From Flavobacterium geliluteum (GTDB lineage Bacteria; Bacteroidota; Bacteroidia; Flavobacteriales; Flavobacteriaceae): DNA of 64,000 nt. The number at the start of each line of letters is the position of its first letter. Position 1 is the stretch's first letter. Shown piece by piece: positions 17,707 to 26,487 of the stretch. The stretch lies in contig NZ_JAGFBV010000008.1 of assembly GCF_017948595.1 (NCBI RefSeq), forward strand, positions 62,001 through 126,000, written 5' to 3'. The notes under the pieces were generated by a model. That model saw only the letters and a program-made list of their open reading frames with translations, did no database searches and was not told the origin of the DNA. Position numbers and translations under genes: made by a program.

Positions 17707-18849
17707 ATGGAAAACAGAGCTTATCAAATTTGCACAAAAACTATCATGGATACAACAGATCCAAATATTGTTTTTGATGAAAACGGCATTTCAGATTACT
17801 ATCATAATTTTCATAACGTAATAGTGCCTAACTGGCATACCGATGAGAAAGGTTATGATGAATTAATGCAGGTAGCAGCTAAAATAAAAAAAGAGGGAGA
17901 AGGAAAAGATTTTGATTGTATCATAGGTTTGAGCGGTGGACTTGATAGTTCCTACGTGGCTTATGTAGCGAAAGAAATAATGGGGATAAGACCTTTGTTG
18001 TTTCACGTCGATGCAGGTTGGAATACAGATAAAGCGGTTGGAAATATCGAGAAATTGTGCAATGGTTTAGGTTTGGATTTATATACCGAAGTAATCAATT
18101 GGGAAGAAATGAAGGATTTGCAGGTTGCTTTTTTGAAATCGCAAATTGTTGATCAGGATTTACCTCAGGATTACGCTTTTTTTTCAGGCTTATATACGTT
18201 TGCCAAAAAAAATAAAATAAAATACGTTTTGACAGGCGGAAATTTCTCTACAGAATGTTGCAGAGAACCTGAAGAATGGGGTGGTTTTCCGGGGATAGAT
18301 ATGATGTTGGTAAAAGATATACATTCAAAGTTTGGAAAGCGTCCGCTTAAAACTTTTCCGTTAGTAGATATTCTCAGTTACAAGCTCTATTACCGCTATG
18401 TATTAGGAATGCAGGTTTTTAAACCATTGAATTTACTTCCTTATATAAAGACAGATGTAGAAAAGTTGCTGGTAGAAAAGTTTGGATGGGAACCTTTTCA
18501 GCACAAACATCACGAATCTAGATTTACTCGATTTTATGAGGATTTTTGGCTACCTAAGAAATTCGGGTTTGATAGGAGAAAGATCCACTTTTCGAGTCTT
18601 ATCTTAACAGGGCAAATGACAAGAGAAGAAGCTTTGGCAAGAATATCTAAACCTGAATTGAGCGAAGAAGATTTGAAGAAAGAGTTTGAATATGTAGCAA
18701 ATAAACTAGATCTTACTGTTGAGGAATTGCAAAAAATATATGAGGGTGAAAATAAAACATTTCACGATTATAAAAACAAAATAAAGTTAATAGGTCTAGG
18801 TGCAAAAGTGATGAGAAAACTAGGACTTGAAAAACGATTATTTAGATGA
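17707..18849 (+). CDS. wbuX: N-acetyl sugar amidotransferase (WbpG/WbuX/LfnA-type)
   Basis: A 380-residue protein with the PP-loop ATP pyrophosphatase motif SGGLDSS at about residues 76-82, conserved GGNFSTECCREP and a cysteine-containing N-terminal segment. This family, with partner HisH- and HisF-like proteins, converts a sugar N-acetyl group to an acetamidino group. Examples are WbpG and LfnA in Pseudomonas aeruginosa and WbuX in Escherichia coli O145. The next two genes are exactly those partners, with an ATGA overlap to the first. The downstream fnlA/rmlD-like/fnlC genes suggest the substrate is a 2-acetamido-2,6-dideoxy-L-hexose. Confidence 0.9.
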   Translation: MENRAYQICTKTIMDTTDPNIVFDENGISDYYHNFHNVIVPNWHTDEKGYDELMQVAAKIKKEGEGKDFDCIIGLSGGLDSSYVAYVAKEIMGIRPLLFHVDAGWNTDKAVGNIEKLCNGLGLDLYTEVINWEEMKDLQVAFLKSQIVDQDLPQDYAFFSGLYTFAKKNKIKYVLTGGNFSTECCREPEEWGGFPGIDMMLVKDIHSKFGKRPLKTFPLVDILSYKLYYRYVLGMQVFKPLNLLPYIKTDVEKLLVEKFGWEPFQHKHHESRFTRFYEDFWLPKKFGFDRRKIHFSSLILTGQMTREEALARISKPELSEEDLKKEFEYVANKLDLTVEELQKIYEGENKTFHDYKNKIKLIGLGAKVMRKLGLEKRLFR

Positions 18850-19460
18850 TAACAATTATAGACTATGGCGTTGGTAATATCAACGCCTTTGTTAATGTAT
18901 ATAAACGAGTAAATGTGCCAACCAAAATTGCCAAAACTGCGGCTGATTTAGAAGGTGCCCAGAAATTAATTTTACCTGGAGTTGGTCATTTTGATCATGC
19001 CATGTCAGAATTGATAAAGTCTGGTATGCGTGAAAAACTAGATGAATTGGTCATGGTGCAGAAATTGCCGGTTATTGGTATTTGTGTAGGTATGCAAATG
19101 ATGGGAAATTCTAGTGACGAAGGAAAGCTGGAGGGGCTGAAATGGATTGATGCTTCGGTAAAGAAATTTGACGAAACCAAGATTCAGCAAGTTACAAGGC
19201 TCCCTCATATGGGTTGGAATGATGTAAATCCAGTAATTTCTAATCCTTTGTTTGAGGGTTTAGAAAAAGATGCTTTGTTTTATTTTCTGCATTCCTATTA
19301 TTTTGAATGCAATAATACCGATGATATCCTGGCAATTTCTGAGTATGGTGGACAATTCACTTGTGCAACCCATCACCAGAATGTATATGGTATTCAATTT
19401 CACCCGGAGAAAAGTCATCACTATGGTGAAACTTTATTACATAATTTTGCAAAATTGTAA
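18846..19460 (+). CDS. hisH: HisH-like glutamine amidotransferase for amidino-sugar synthesis
   Basis: A 204-residue class I glutaminase like the HisH subunit of imidazole glycerol phosphate synthase. The nucleophile Cys80 is in GICVGMQM, and the His-Glu pair is in QFHPEKSH. It releases ammonia from glutamine. No other histidine-biosynthesis gene is nearby and it is flanked by the WbuX-like gene (4-base overlap) and the HisF-like gene. It therefore almost certainly serves sugar amidination, as HisH2 or WbuY does elsewhere, rather than histidine synthesis. Confidence 0.9.
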   Translation: MITIIDYGVGNINAFVNVYKRVNVPTKIAKTAADLEGAQKLILPGVGHFDHAMSELIKSGMREKLDELVMVQKLPVIGICVGMQMMGNSSDEGKLEGLKWIDASVKKFDETKIQQVTRLPHMGWNDVNPVISNPLFEGLEKDALFYFLHSYYFECNNTDDILAISEYGGQFTCATHHQNVYGIQFHPEKSHHYGETLLHNFAKL

Positions 19461-19462
19461 CT

Positions 19463-20227
19463 ATGCTTAGACCCAGAATTATACCAAGCCTTTTAATTCA
19501 TGAAAATGGTTTGGTAAAAACCGTGAATTTTAAGAATCCTAAATACGTTGGAGATCCTATTAATGCGGTTAAAATTTTTAATGAAAAAGCAGTAGATGAA
19601 TTAGCAATATTTGATATTGATGCAACAGTACTGGGTAAAGAACCTAATTATAGCCTTATCGAGCGTTTGGCCAGCCAATCGATGATGCCTTTGTGTTACG
19701 GAGGAGGTGTTAAAACAGTTGAACAAGCACAGCGTATTTTTAGTTTGGGTATTGAAAAAATTGCTTTGAGTTCGGCCGTTTTGCAAAACCCGAAATTAAT
19801 TACTGAAATTTCTGATCGGGTAGGAGCACAAAGTGTTATTGTGGTTCTCGATGTTAAGAAAAAATTACTTGTAGGATACGAAGTCTATACCCATAACGGT
19901 AAAAAAGCTACAGGAATCAATCCTTTTAAATTTGTAGAAGAAGCTCAGAAATTGGGTGCGGGAGAAATTGTAATTAATTCCATTGATAAAGATGGAGTGA
20001 TGAAAGGCTACGATATGGATTTAATTGCTAAAGTGCGAGAAAAAATTTCGCTTCCTATGACTGTCTTAGGAGGTGCAGGTTCTTTGCAGGACATTGAAAA
20101 AGTCATCGATGTTCATGGAGTTATTGGAGTAGCTGCGGGTAGTTTGTTTGTGTTTAAGGGACCATATAAAGCAGTATTGATTAACTATCCAACACAGTTA
20201 GAAAAAAATAAGATCTTTAAAATATAA
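19463..20227 (+). CDS. hisF: HisF-like ammonia-channelling cyclase homologue
   Basis: A 254-residue TIM barrel resembling the cyclase subunit HisF, with RPRIIPSLLI at the start and the phosphate-binding loops CYGGGVKTVEQA and LGGAGSLQDI. True HisF begins with an RIIPCLDV-like segment; here it is RIIPSLLI, so Asp at the usual catalytic position is missing. This suggests it channels ammonia rather than closing the imidazole ring. It follows the HisH-like gene by 2 bases and ends the amidino set, just before an intergenic inverted repeat. Confidence 0.88.
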   Translation: MLRPRIIPSLLIHENGLVKTVNFKNPKYVGDPINAVKIFNEKAVDELAIFDIDATVLGKEPNYSLIERLASQSMMPLCYGGGVKTVEQAQRIFSLGIEKIALSSAVLQNPKLITEISDRVGAQSVIVVLDVKKKLLVGYEVYTHNGKKATGINPFKFVEEAQKLGAGEIVINSIDKDGVMKGYDMDLIAKVREKISLPMTVLGGAGSLQDIEKVIDVHGVIGVAAGSLFVFKGPYKAVLINYPTQLEKNKIFKI

Positions 20228-20241
20228 ACATAATTAAAATT

Positions 20242-20336
20242 TTCACGCAGATGAATGCAGATTAAGAAAAGGCATAAATACAGCTTTTTAATTTAAATAA
20301 TCAGCATGGCGATAAATCTGCGAATGTCTTCGTGAA
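20242..20336. repeat. Imperfect intergenic inverted repeat (TTCACG-N9-GCAGATT)
   Basis: The 136-base gap between the HisF-like gene and fnlA contains TTCACG-N9-GCAGATT (20242-20263) and its inverse AATCTGC-N9-CGTGAA (20315-20336), 51 bases apart. Both arms keep the same conserved ends around a 9-base variable centre. Flavobacterium genomes contain many intergenic elements of this look (from memory). It could fold into a long RNA hairpin or mark an interspersed palindromic repeat. Confidence 0.6.
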
Positions 20337-20363
20337 CATTTTTTTAGATAGAATTAATACAAA

Positions 20364-21398
20364 ATGGAAATTCAAGATAAAATCCTTCTTATAACTGGAG
20401 GTACAGGCTCTTTTGGTAATGCAGTTCTAAACCGTTTTCTTCACACTGACCACTTCAAAGAAATCCGAATTTTTTCTCGTGACGAGAAAAAACAAGATGA
20501 TATGCGTAATCAGTTAAAAAATGATAAGCTTAAGTTTTATATCGGAGATGTAAGAGATTATGGTAGTGTAGAGCGAGCAATGCGCGGAGTAGATTATGTG
20601 TTTCACGCAGCAGCTTTAAAACAAGTGCCATCATGTGAATTTTTTCCTTTGGAAGCTACAAAAACTAACGTTTTTGGAACACAGAATGTGATTGATGCCG
20701 CAGGTGCTAATAAAGTAAAGAAAGTGATTTGTCTGAGTACAGACAAAGCAGCCTATCCTATTAATGCGATGGGGATTTCTAAAGCATTAATGGAAAAAGT
20801 AGCCGTGGCAGCGTCCAGAAATTTATCGGATACAACAGTTTGTCTAACACGTTATGGAAATGTAATGGCCTCGAGAGGTTCTGTAATTCCTTTGTTTTTA
20901 AAACAAATTAAAGAAGGGAATCCAATTACGATTACGGATCCAAATATGACCCGTTTTTTAATGTCATTGGAAGAAGCGGTGGAATTAGTTTTGTTTGCTT
21001 TTGAAAATGGTAATCCAGGTGACTTATTTGTAAATAAAGCCCCTGCAGGAACTATTGGAGATTTGGCGAAAGCTTTGAAAGAATTATGTAAAGCAGATAC
21101 AGAAATCAAGATTATCGGAACCCGTCATGGAGAGAAATTATATGAAACTTTATGTACTCGTGAGGAAATGGTAAAAGCAGAAGATATGGGAGATTTTTAC
21201 CGCATTCCTGCTGATAACCGGGATTTGAATTATGCTATATACTTTTCAGAGGGAGAAGAAAATATCGCAACAGCAGAAGATTATCATTCTCATAATACTG
21301 AACAGCTTGGAGTAGAAGGAATGAAAGTATTGCTTTCGAAATTACCTCTAGTTCGTAAAGAAGTGTTTGGGGAAGACGTTTTTGTTTCAGCAAGTTAA
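20364..21398 (+). CDS. fnlA: UDP-GlcNAc 4,6-dehydratase/5-epimerase (FnlA/WbjB/CapE type)
   Basis: A 344-residue soluble extended SDR with TGGTGSFGNAVLNRF at the N-terminus, STDKAAYPINAMGISK containing the Ser-Met-Lys catalytic set, and RYGNVMASRGSVIPLF. This is the short, membrane-anchor-free class that dehydrates UDP-GlcNAc and inverts C-5 to give the L-series 4-keto sugar. It is the first step to UDP-L-FucNAc or UDP-L-QuiNAc. The next genes are an FnlC-like epimerase and an RmlD-like reductase, completing a pathway. It begins after the intergenic inverted repeat. Confidence 0.92.
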   Translation: MEIQDKILLITGGTGSFGNAVLNRFLHTDHFKEIRIFSRDEKKQDDMRNQLKNDKLKFYIGDVRDYGSVERAMRGVDYVFHAAALKQVPSCEFFPLEATKTNVFGTQNVIDAAGANKVKKVICLSTDKAAYPINAMGISKALMEKVAVAASRNLSDTTVCLTRYGNVMASRGSVIPLFLKQIKEGNPITITDPNMTRFLMSLEEAVELVLFAFENGNPGDLFVNKAPAGTIGDLAKALKELCKADTEIKIIGTRHGEKLYETLCTREEMVKAEDMGDFYRIPADNRDLNYAIYFSEGEENIATAEDYHSHNTEQLGVEGMKVLLSKLPLVRKEVFGEDVFVSAS

Positions 21399-21406
21399 AA
21401 AGTGAA

Positions 21407-21424
21407 ATTTTCCGAAGGGAAAAT
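21407..21424 (+). other. Small hairpin between fnlA and the fnlC-like gene
   Basis: Inverted repeat ATTTTCC and GGAAAAT with a GAAG loop, 8 bases after the fnlA stop and 17 bases before the next ATG. A 7-bp stem with a short tetraloop could stabilise or process the transcript. It lacks a T tract, so it is not a convincing terminator. Confidence 0.3.
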
Positions 21425-21440
21425 CAAAAAATAAAATATT

Positions 21441-22562
21441 ATGAAAAAAATAAAATTAGCCACTATACTTGGAACTCGTCCTGAAATAATCAGACTGGCA
21501 GAATGTATCAAACTGTGTGATCAGTATTTTGAGCATATTGTAATACATACGGGACAGAATTATGATTATGAATTGAATGAGATATTTTTTGAAGATTTAA
21601 ATTTAAGAAAACCTGATTTTTTTCTGAATGTTGCAGGTAAGCATTTAGGTGAAACTATTGGTAATGTTATTTCAAAATCATACGAAATACTTGCAAGTGA
21701 AAGACCGGATGCATTACTGGTTTTAGGAGATACCAATAGTGTTTTGAGTACCATTGCAGCGAAGAGATTAAAAATTCCGATTTTTCACATGGAAGCGGGA
21801 AACCGTTGTTTTGACCAAAATGTGCCAGAAGAAATCAACAGAAAGATTTCGGATCATATTTCGGATATTAATTTAACCTATACTGAACACAGCAGAAGAT
21901 ATTTATTGAGCGAGGGTTTCCGTAAGGATCATGTTTTTGTAACAGGTTCGCCTTTGTATGAGGTCTTAAAGAAAAATGAAGTTAAAATCCAAAATTCAGA
22001 TGTGGTTGAAAGATTAGGATTAGAGAAAGGGAAGTACATGGTTGTAAGTGCGCATAGAGAAGAAAATATTGATTTAAAAAATCACTTTGAAATTTTGTCA
22101 GAGTCATTAAATACTGTTGCAGAAAAATATAAAATGCCCATCATCTTTTCTACACATCCCAGAACTAAAAAAAGAATAGAAAGTTCTAATATTACTTTCG
22201 ATCCATTAATAAAAAGTGTAGCTCCCTTAGGTTTTTTTGATTACGTTAAATTACAGCAAGATGCTTATGTCGTGCTATCTGATAGCGGTACTATTAGTGA
22301 AGAATCCGCTATGATGGGGTTTCCGGCTGTTAGTATTAGAACAAGTACCGAAAGACCAGAAGCGGTAGATGCCGGAACTATTGTATTAGGAGGAGTAAGT
22401 AAAGAAAGCATGCTTAATGCTATTGAAATTACAAAAGGGCTTTCGATAAATAGCAATTCTCAATTGCCATTAGAATATCAGCTAACCAATACTTCAGAAC
22501 GAATTGTTAAGGTAATTCAGAGTTATACTCCCATTGTTAACAAAGTTATTTGGGATAAATAA
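21441..22562 (+). CDS. fnlC: UDP-N-acetyl-L-hexosamine 2-epimerase (FnlC/WbjD/CapG type)
   Basis: A 373-residue non-hydrolysing 2-epimerase of the WecB family, with LGTRPEIIRLAEC at the start, IFHMEAGNRCFDQNVPEE in the middle and SAHREENID in the C-terminal domain. The CFDQNVPEE form is characteristic, from memory, of the FnlC/WbjD group rather than of WecB. It inverts C-2 of the L-sugar intermediate as the last step towards UDP-L-FucNAc or UDP-L-QuiNAc. It sits between fnlA and the RmlD-like reductase. Confidence 0.88.
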   Translation: MKKIKLATILGTRPEIIRLAECIKLCDQYFEHIVIHTGQNYDYELNEIFFEDLNLRKPDFFLNVAGKHLGETIGNVISKSYEILASERPDALLVLGDTNSVLSTIAAKRLKIPIFHMEAGNRCFDQNVPEEINRKISDHISDINLTYTEHSRRYLLSEGFRKDHVFVTGSPLYEVLKKNEVKIQNSDVVERLGLEKGKYMVVSAHREENIDLKNHFEILSESLNTVAEKYKMPIIFSTHPRTKKRIESSNITFDPLIKSVAPLGFFDYVKLQQDAYVVLSDSGTISEESAMMGFPAVSIRTSTERPEAVDAGTIVLGGVSKESMLNAIEITKGLSINSNSQLPLEYQLTNTSERIVKVIQSYTPIVNKVIWDK

Positions 22563-22571
22563 AAATATTTA

Positions 22572-23417
22572 ATGAAAAAAGTATTAGTAATTGGTATTAA
22601 AGGAATGGCAGGACATATATTGTTCAAGTCATTACCTCAGTTAGGAGAATATGATCTTTATGGTATAGCAAGAAATTTTGAATCAACAGATAAAACTTTC
22701 AACCTTGATGTATCCAATATAGAAGAGCTGAAAAAAATAATCGATTCGAATTTTGATATTATTATAAATTGTATTGGAATTTTGAATAAAGATGCTGAGG
22801 ATAACCCGGACAAAGCAATATGGTTCAATAGTTATTTTCCTCATTTATTAGAATCATTGACAAAAAACACAAAAACTAAAGTAATTAGTATTAGTACAGA
22901 TTGTGTTTTTTCCGGAAAAAAAGGAAATTATACAGAATCGGATGTTAGAGATGGTGAAGGATTTTATGCTATGTCGAAAGCGATGGGTGAAATTGAGAAT
23001 GAAAAAGATTTGACAATAAGAACATCAATCATAGGTCCGGAATTGAATAATAACGGAATTGGTTTGTTTCATTGGTTCATGCAGCAAAAGGAAGGTGTAA
23101 ATGGTTATTCACAGGCTTTTTGGTCAGGAATTACAACCATAGAATTAGCTAAAGTGATTCATCAGGCAATTTTGCAAGACATAAAGGGACTTATAATTGT
23201 TGCAGGCAAAAATAAAATTGATAAGTATAGTTTGTTAAAATTATTTAATAGAATTTTCAGGAATGACGCTTTGATTGTTTCTGAAAATTCTAAATATAAG
23301 GTTGATAAAAGCATGAAGAGCTTAAGAACTGATTTTGATTATAGTGTACCATCTTATGAAGAAATGATTTTGGAGATGAAACAGTGGATTGACGGTAATA
23401 ATTATGATTATAATTGA
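22572..23417 (+). CDS. RmlD-like NDP-4-keto-sugar reductase (WbvR-like role)
   Basis: A 281-residue SDR of the RmlD substrate-binding family with VLVIGIKGMAGHIL as the cofactor loop, STDCVFSGKKGNY and the catalytic YAMSK. It is clearly different from the true RmlD at 28605. Its position beside fnlA and fnlC is where FnlB/WbjC would usually be. In Vibrio cholerae O37 an RmlD-type enzyme (WbvR) in this slot reduces the 4-keto intermediate to UDP-L-RhaNAc, which an FnlC homologue then converts to UDP-L-QuiNAc. By analogy this enzyme points to L-QuiNAc; the stereochemistry is inferred. Confidence 0.82.
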   Translation: MKKVLVIGIKGMAGHILFKSLPQLGEYDLYGIARNFESTDKTFNLDVSNIEELKKIIDSNFDIIINCIGILNKDAEDNPDKAIWFNSYFPHLLESLTKNTKTKVISISTDCVFSGKKGNYTESDVRDGEGFYAMSKAMGEIENEKDLTIRTSIIGPELNNNGIGLFHWFMQQKEGVNGYSQAFWSGITTIELAKVIHQAILQDIKGLIIVAGKNKIDKYSLLKLFNRIFRNDALIVSENSKYKVDKSMKSLRTDFDYSVPSYEEMILEMKQWIDGNNYDYN

Positions 23418-24619
23418 TGAGAATATTAATTATAACACAATATTTTTGGCCAGAAAGTTTTAAAATTAATGACTTAGCTTTAGGATTAAAAGAAAGAGGA
23501 CATGAGGTTAGTATTTTAACTGCTATTCCAAATTACCCAAAGGGGGTTTTTGATGAGAATTATTCATTTTGGAAAAATAATGATGAGGAATGGAATGGGA
23601 TAAAAATATACAGATCTAAGATTTTCCCCCGAGGAAAAGGAAGTATTCGCTTGATGCTAAATTATATTTCTTTTGTTATATTTTGTAGTATAAAAGTTCT
23701 TTTCATTAAAGAAAAGTTTGATAAAATATTTGTTTATGAACCTTCACCGGTAACAGTCGGATTACCTGCAATAGTAGCAAGCAGAAAAATGAAGTTACCC
23801 TATTATTTTTGGGTACAGGACTTATGGCCGGAAAGTCTCTCTGCTGCAGGAGGCATAAAGAATAAATACATACTTAGTTTTTTTAATAAAATAACCAAAG
23901 TTATTTATAAAAATGCTGAGAAGATATTAGTGCAGTCAAAAGGTTTTGAAAGTTATATTATTGAGCAAGGTGATTTCTCACAAAAATTAGTTTATTATCC
24001 TAATTCTGCTGAAAAATTATATAAGCCAGTAAATCCAACAGATCAGTATTTGTCTCAATTGCCTTTAGGTTTCAAACTTATATTTGCCGGTAATTTAGGA
24101 GAAGCACAAGGAATAGATACTTTAATCGAAGCTGCCAGGATTGTTAAAGATTTTGGTATCGAAGTTAATTGGGTTTTTTTAGGAGACGGACGTCAAAAGA
24201 ATTATTATCTTAATGAGGTAAAAAATAAAGGATTAGCGGATATTTTCTTTTTTTTAGGATCTTTTCCGGCAGATGAGATGCCACATTTCTTCTCATGTGC
24301 AGATGCACTAATTGTTTCGTTAAAAAAAGATAAAATATTTGCATTAACGATTCCTTCAAAATTACAATCCTATTTAGCTTGTGGAAAGCCAATTTTGGCT
24401 TCTCTTGAAGGTGAGGGAGCCAAGGTTGTAGAAGAATCAAAAACAGGTTTTGTATCTCCACCTGAGAATTCAAAATTATTTGCTGAAAACGTAATTAAAT
24501 TTTATAATTTATCTTCTGAAAGTAAAAATGAGATGAGGGAAAATGCTTTAGATTATTTCAAAAAGGAATTTGAGAGAGAAATGTTGATAGATAAGCTTGT
24601 AGGAATAATTAATAAGTAG
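23417..24619 (+). CDS. WbuB-like family 4 glycosyltransferase
   Basis: A 400-residue GT-B enzyme starting at ATG 23417, which overlaps the preceding TGA by one base; a TTG three bases earlier is a weaker start. It has ITQYFWPESFKINDLA at the N-terminus, WVQDLWPESL and the donor-domain PSKLQSYLACGKPILA segment typical of WbuB, a FucNAc transferase of E. coli. It follows the L-hexosamine genes directly, so it probably transfers the L-QuiNAc or L-FucNAc residue onto the first sugar laid down by the WbpL-like enzyme two genes downstream. Confidence 0.87.
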   Translation: MRILIITQYFWPESFKINDLALGLKERGHEVSILTAIPNYPKGVFDENYSFWKNNDEEWNGIKIYRSKIFPRGKGSIRLMLNYISFVIFCSIKVLFIKEKFDKIFVYEPSPVTVGLPAIVASRKMKLPYYFWVQDLWPESLSAAGGIKNKYILSFFNKITKVIYKNAEKILVQSKGFESYIIEQGDFSQKLVYYPNSAEKLYKPVNPTDQYLSQLPLGFKLIFAGNLGEAQGIDTLIEAARIVKDFGIEVNWVFLGDGRQKNYYLNEVKNKGLADIFFFLGSFPADEMPHFFSCADALIVSLKKDKIFALTIPSKLQSYLACGKPILASLEGEGAKVVEESKTGFVSPPENSKLFAENVIKFYNLSSESKNEMRENALDYFKKEFEREMLIDKLVGIINK

Positions 24620-24622
24620 GAA

Positions 24623-25522
24623 ATGAAAATAGAAATAACCGGAGCAAGTGGTTTTGTGGGCAATAATCTTTTAAAGTATTTGTCAAACAGTTCTTTTTTA
24701 GTAAACCCTGTTTCTTTACGAAGTTTAAATTGGGAATTAGATGCAAATGCAGATGCTGTCATTCATTTGGCTGGAAAAGCGCATGATACAAAAAATACCA
24801 GTGATGCTTCTGAATACTTTAAAGTTAATACAGAATTAACCAAAGAATTGTTTGATGTTTTTTTACAAAGCGAAGTTAAGGACTTTATTTATTTCAGCAG
24901 CGTCAAAGCTGTTGCAGATGAAGTTTCAGAAGTTTTGCTTGAAAATGCTCTAGGTAGCCCGAAAACGCCGTATGGACAATCTAAATTACAGGCTGAAGAA
25001 TATATTTTATCAAAAGAAATTCCACAAGGAAAAAGGGTTTTTATCATTAGACCTTGTATGATTCACGGTCCGGGCAATAAAGGAAATTTAAATTTACTTT
25101 ATAATGTGGTTAATAAAAGAATTCCTTATCCATTAGCAGCCTTTCATAATGAAAGATCATTTTTAGGAATTGATAATCTTAATTTTATGATTAAGGAAAT
25201 TCTTGTGAATAAAAATATTCAATCAGGGGTTTATAATTTTGCAGATGACGAAGTTTTATCAACAAATGATTTGGTTCAAATTATATCTTCGACCGCTAAT
25301 AAAAAAAACTTGTCAATTGCTATTCCTAAATCAGTCATAAATGGAATCGCAAAACTTGGAGATTTGGTAAAATTCCCTCTTAATTCAGAAACTATTCAAA
25401 AATTAACAGAAAATTACAGAGTTTCAAATCAAAAAATAAAGTCCGCAATTGGAATTGAAAAACTTCCCTTTACGGCACAACAAGGTTTGGAAAAAACAAT
25501 TAAAAGCTTCACAAATAAATAA
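24623..25522 (+). CDS. NAD-dependent epimerase/reductase, WbpV-like
   Basis: A 299-residue extended SDR with ITGASGFVGNNLLKYL, SSVKAVADE and the catalytic YGQSK. Size, the AVIHLAGKAHD segment and tight linkage to a WbpL-like transferase (1-base TAATG overlap) match the WbpV-WbpL pair of Pseudomonas. There, WbpV reduces the 4-keto product of WbpM to UDP-D-QuiNAc. A WbpM-like dehydratase is present at 30502. UDP-sugar 4-epimerase activity is the main alternative. Confidence 0.8.
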   Translation: MKIEITGASGFVGNNLLKYLSNSSFLVNPVSLRSLNWELDANADAVIHLAGKAHDTKNTSDASEYFKVNTELTKELFDVFLQSEVKDFIYFSSVKAVADEVSEVLLENALGSPKTPYGQSKLQAEEYILSKEIPQGKRVFIIRPCMIHGPGNKGNLNLLYNVVNKRIPYPLAAFHNERSFLGIDNLNFMIKEILVNKNIQSGVYNFADDEVLSTNDLVQIISSTANKKNLSIAIPKSVINGIAKLGDLVKFPLNSETIQKLTENYRVSNQKIKSAIGIEKLPFTAQQGLEKTIKSFTNK

Positions 25523-26487
25523 TGGAATACACAATACTCGGCATTCTTCTAATGATCTTAATACTGCTCTACTTCAAAGTAGCAGATAAGTTTAATATCA
25601 TTGATAAACCCAATCAAAGAAGCTCGCATACTGAAATAACTTTAAGAGGGGGCGGAATTATCTTTTGGTTTTCTGCCTTGCTTTATTTTGCACAACATGT
25701 TCGGGATAATTACTTTTTCTTTATCGGAATTACATTAGTCAGCTTGGTAAGTTTTTGGGATGATATCCAGAGTTTATCAAATAAAATTCGAATGTCAGTT
25801 CAGTTTTTGGCGATAACATTGATTTTTTTTGAAATTGGCGTTTTTAATTCTGTTCCTCTTTTTGGGATTGTAATAGCTTATATTTTAGCAATAGGGTTAA
25901 TAAATGCCTATAATTTCATGGATGGCATAAACGGTATAACCGGACTTTATACTTTGGTGGTCATGGGTTCATTATTGTATGTTAATCAAAAGATTCAACT
26001 TTTTACGGATAGTAGTTTTATAAGATATGCGATGATTGCCAGCATTGTCTTTCTTTTTTTTAATTATAGAAAAAAAGCAAAATGTTTTGCGGGAGATGTT
26101 GGGAGTATTGCTATTGCATTTTGGGTTATTTATTTGGTATTGAAACTTATTTTAAGAACAGATTCTCTAATCTGGCTTTTGTTTTTAGCTGTTTACGGAG
26201 TTGATGCCATTTGTACCATCATGCACAGACTGTATTTAAAACAGAATATATTTGAGGCACACCGTTTGCATTTATATCAGGTTTTGAGTAACGAATATAA
26301 AATGGATCACAGATTGGTTTCATTATGTTATGCAATCACTCAAATTGTCGTTTCGGCTTTGGTAATTTGTTTGTACCAAAAAGTGCAGGATTTGGTTTTG
26401 TTTATAATTATTCTGTTGCCTTTACTTTTTGTATATAATTTGAAGTTTTATTTGCTGAATAAAAATAATTTGAAAGTTAAATTATGA
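25522..26487 (+). CDS. WbpL/WecA-type initiating sugar-phosphate transferase
   Basis: A 321-residue polytopic membrane protein of the MraY/WecA superfamily with about 10-11 membrane segments. It has the cytoplasmic acidic motifs SFWDDIQSLS and NAYNFMDGING (about residues 128-139), and a loop FEAHRLHLYQ that resembles the HxH carbohydrate-recognition motif. It transfers an N-acetylhexosamine 1-phosphate to undecaprenyl phosphate, the first step of repeat-unit assembly. With WbpV- and WbpM-like enzymes nearby the first sugar is probably D-QuiNAc or a 4-amino derivative. A second, unrelated initiating enzyme is at 60103. Confidence 0.9.
   Translation: MEYTILGILLMILILLYFKVADKFNIIDKPNQRSSHTEITLRGGGIIFWFSALLYFAQHVRDNYFFFIGITLVSLVSFWDDIQSLSNKIRMSVQFLAITLIFFEIGVFNSVPLFGIVIAYILAIGLINAYNFMDGINGITGLYTLVVMGSLLYVNQKIQLFTDSSFIRYAMIASIVFLFFNYRKKAKCFAGDVGSIAIAFWVIYLVLKLILRTDSLIWLLFLAVYGVDAICTIMHRLYLKQNIFEAHRLHLYQVLSNEYKMDHRLVSLCYAITQIVVSALVICLYQKVQDLVLFIIILLPLLFVYNLKFYLLNKNNLKVKL

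Noticed and set aside
18846..20227. HisH and HisF considered as part of histidine biosynthesis
   Set aside because: No other his genes are nearby, they are locked to a WbuX-like gene by overlap, and the HisF-like N-terminal motif is altered.
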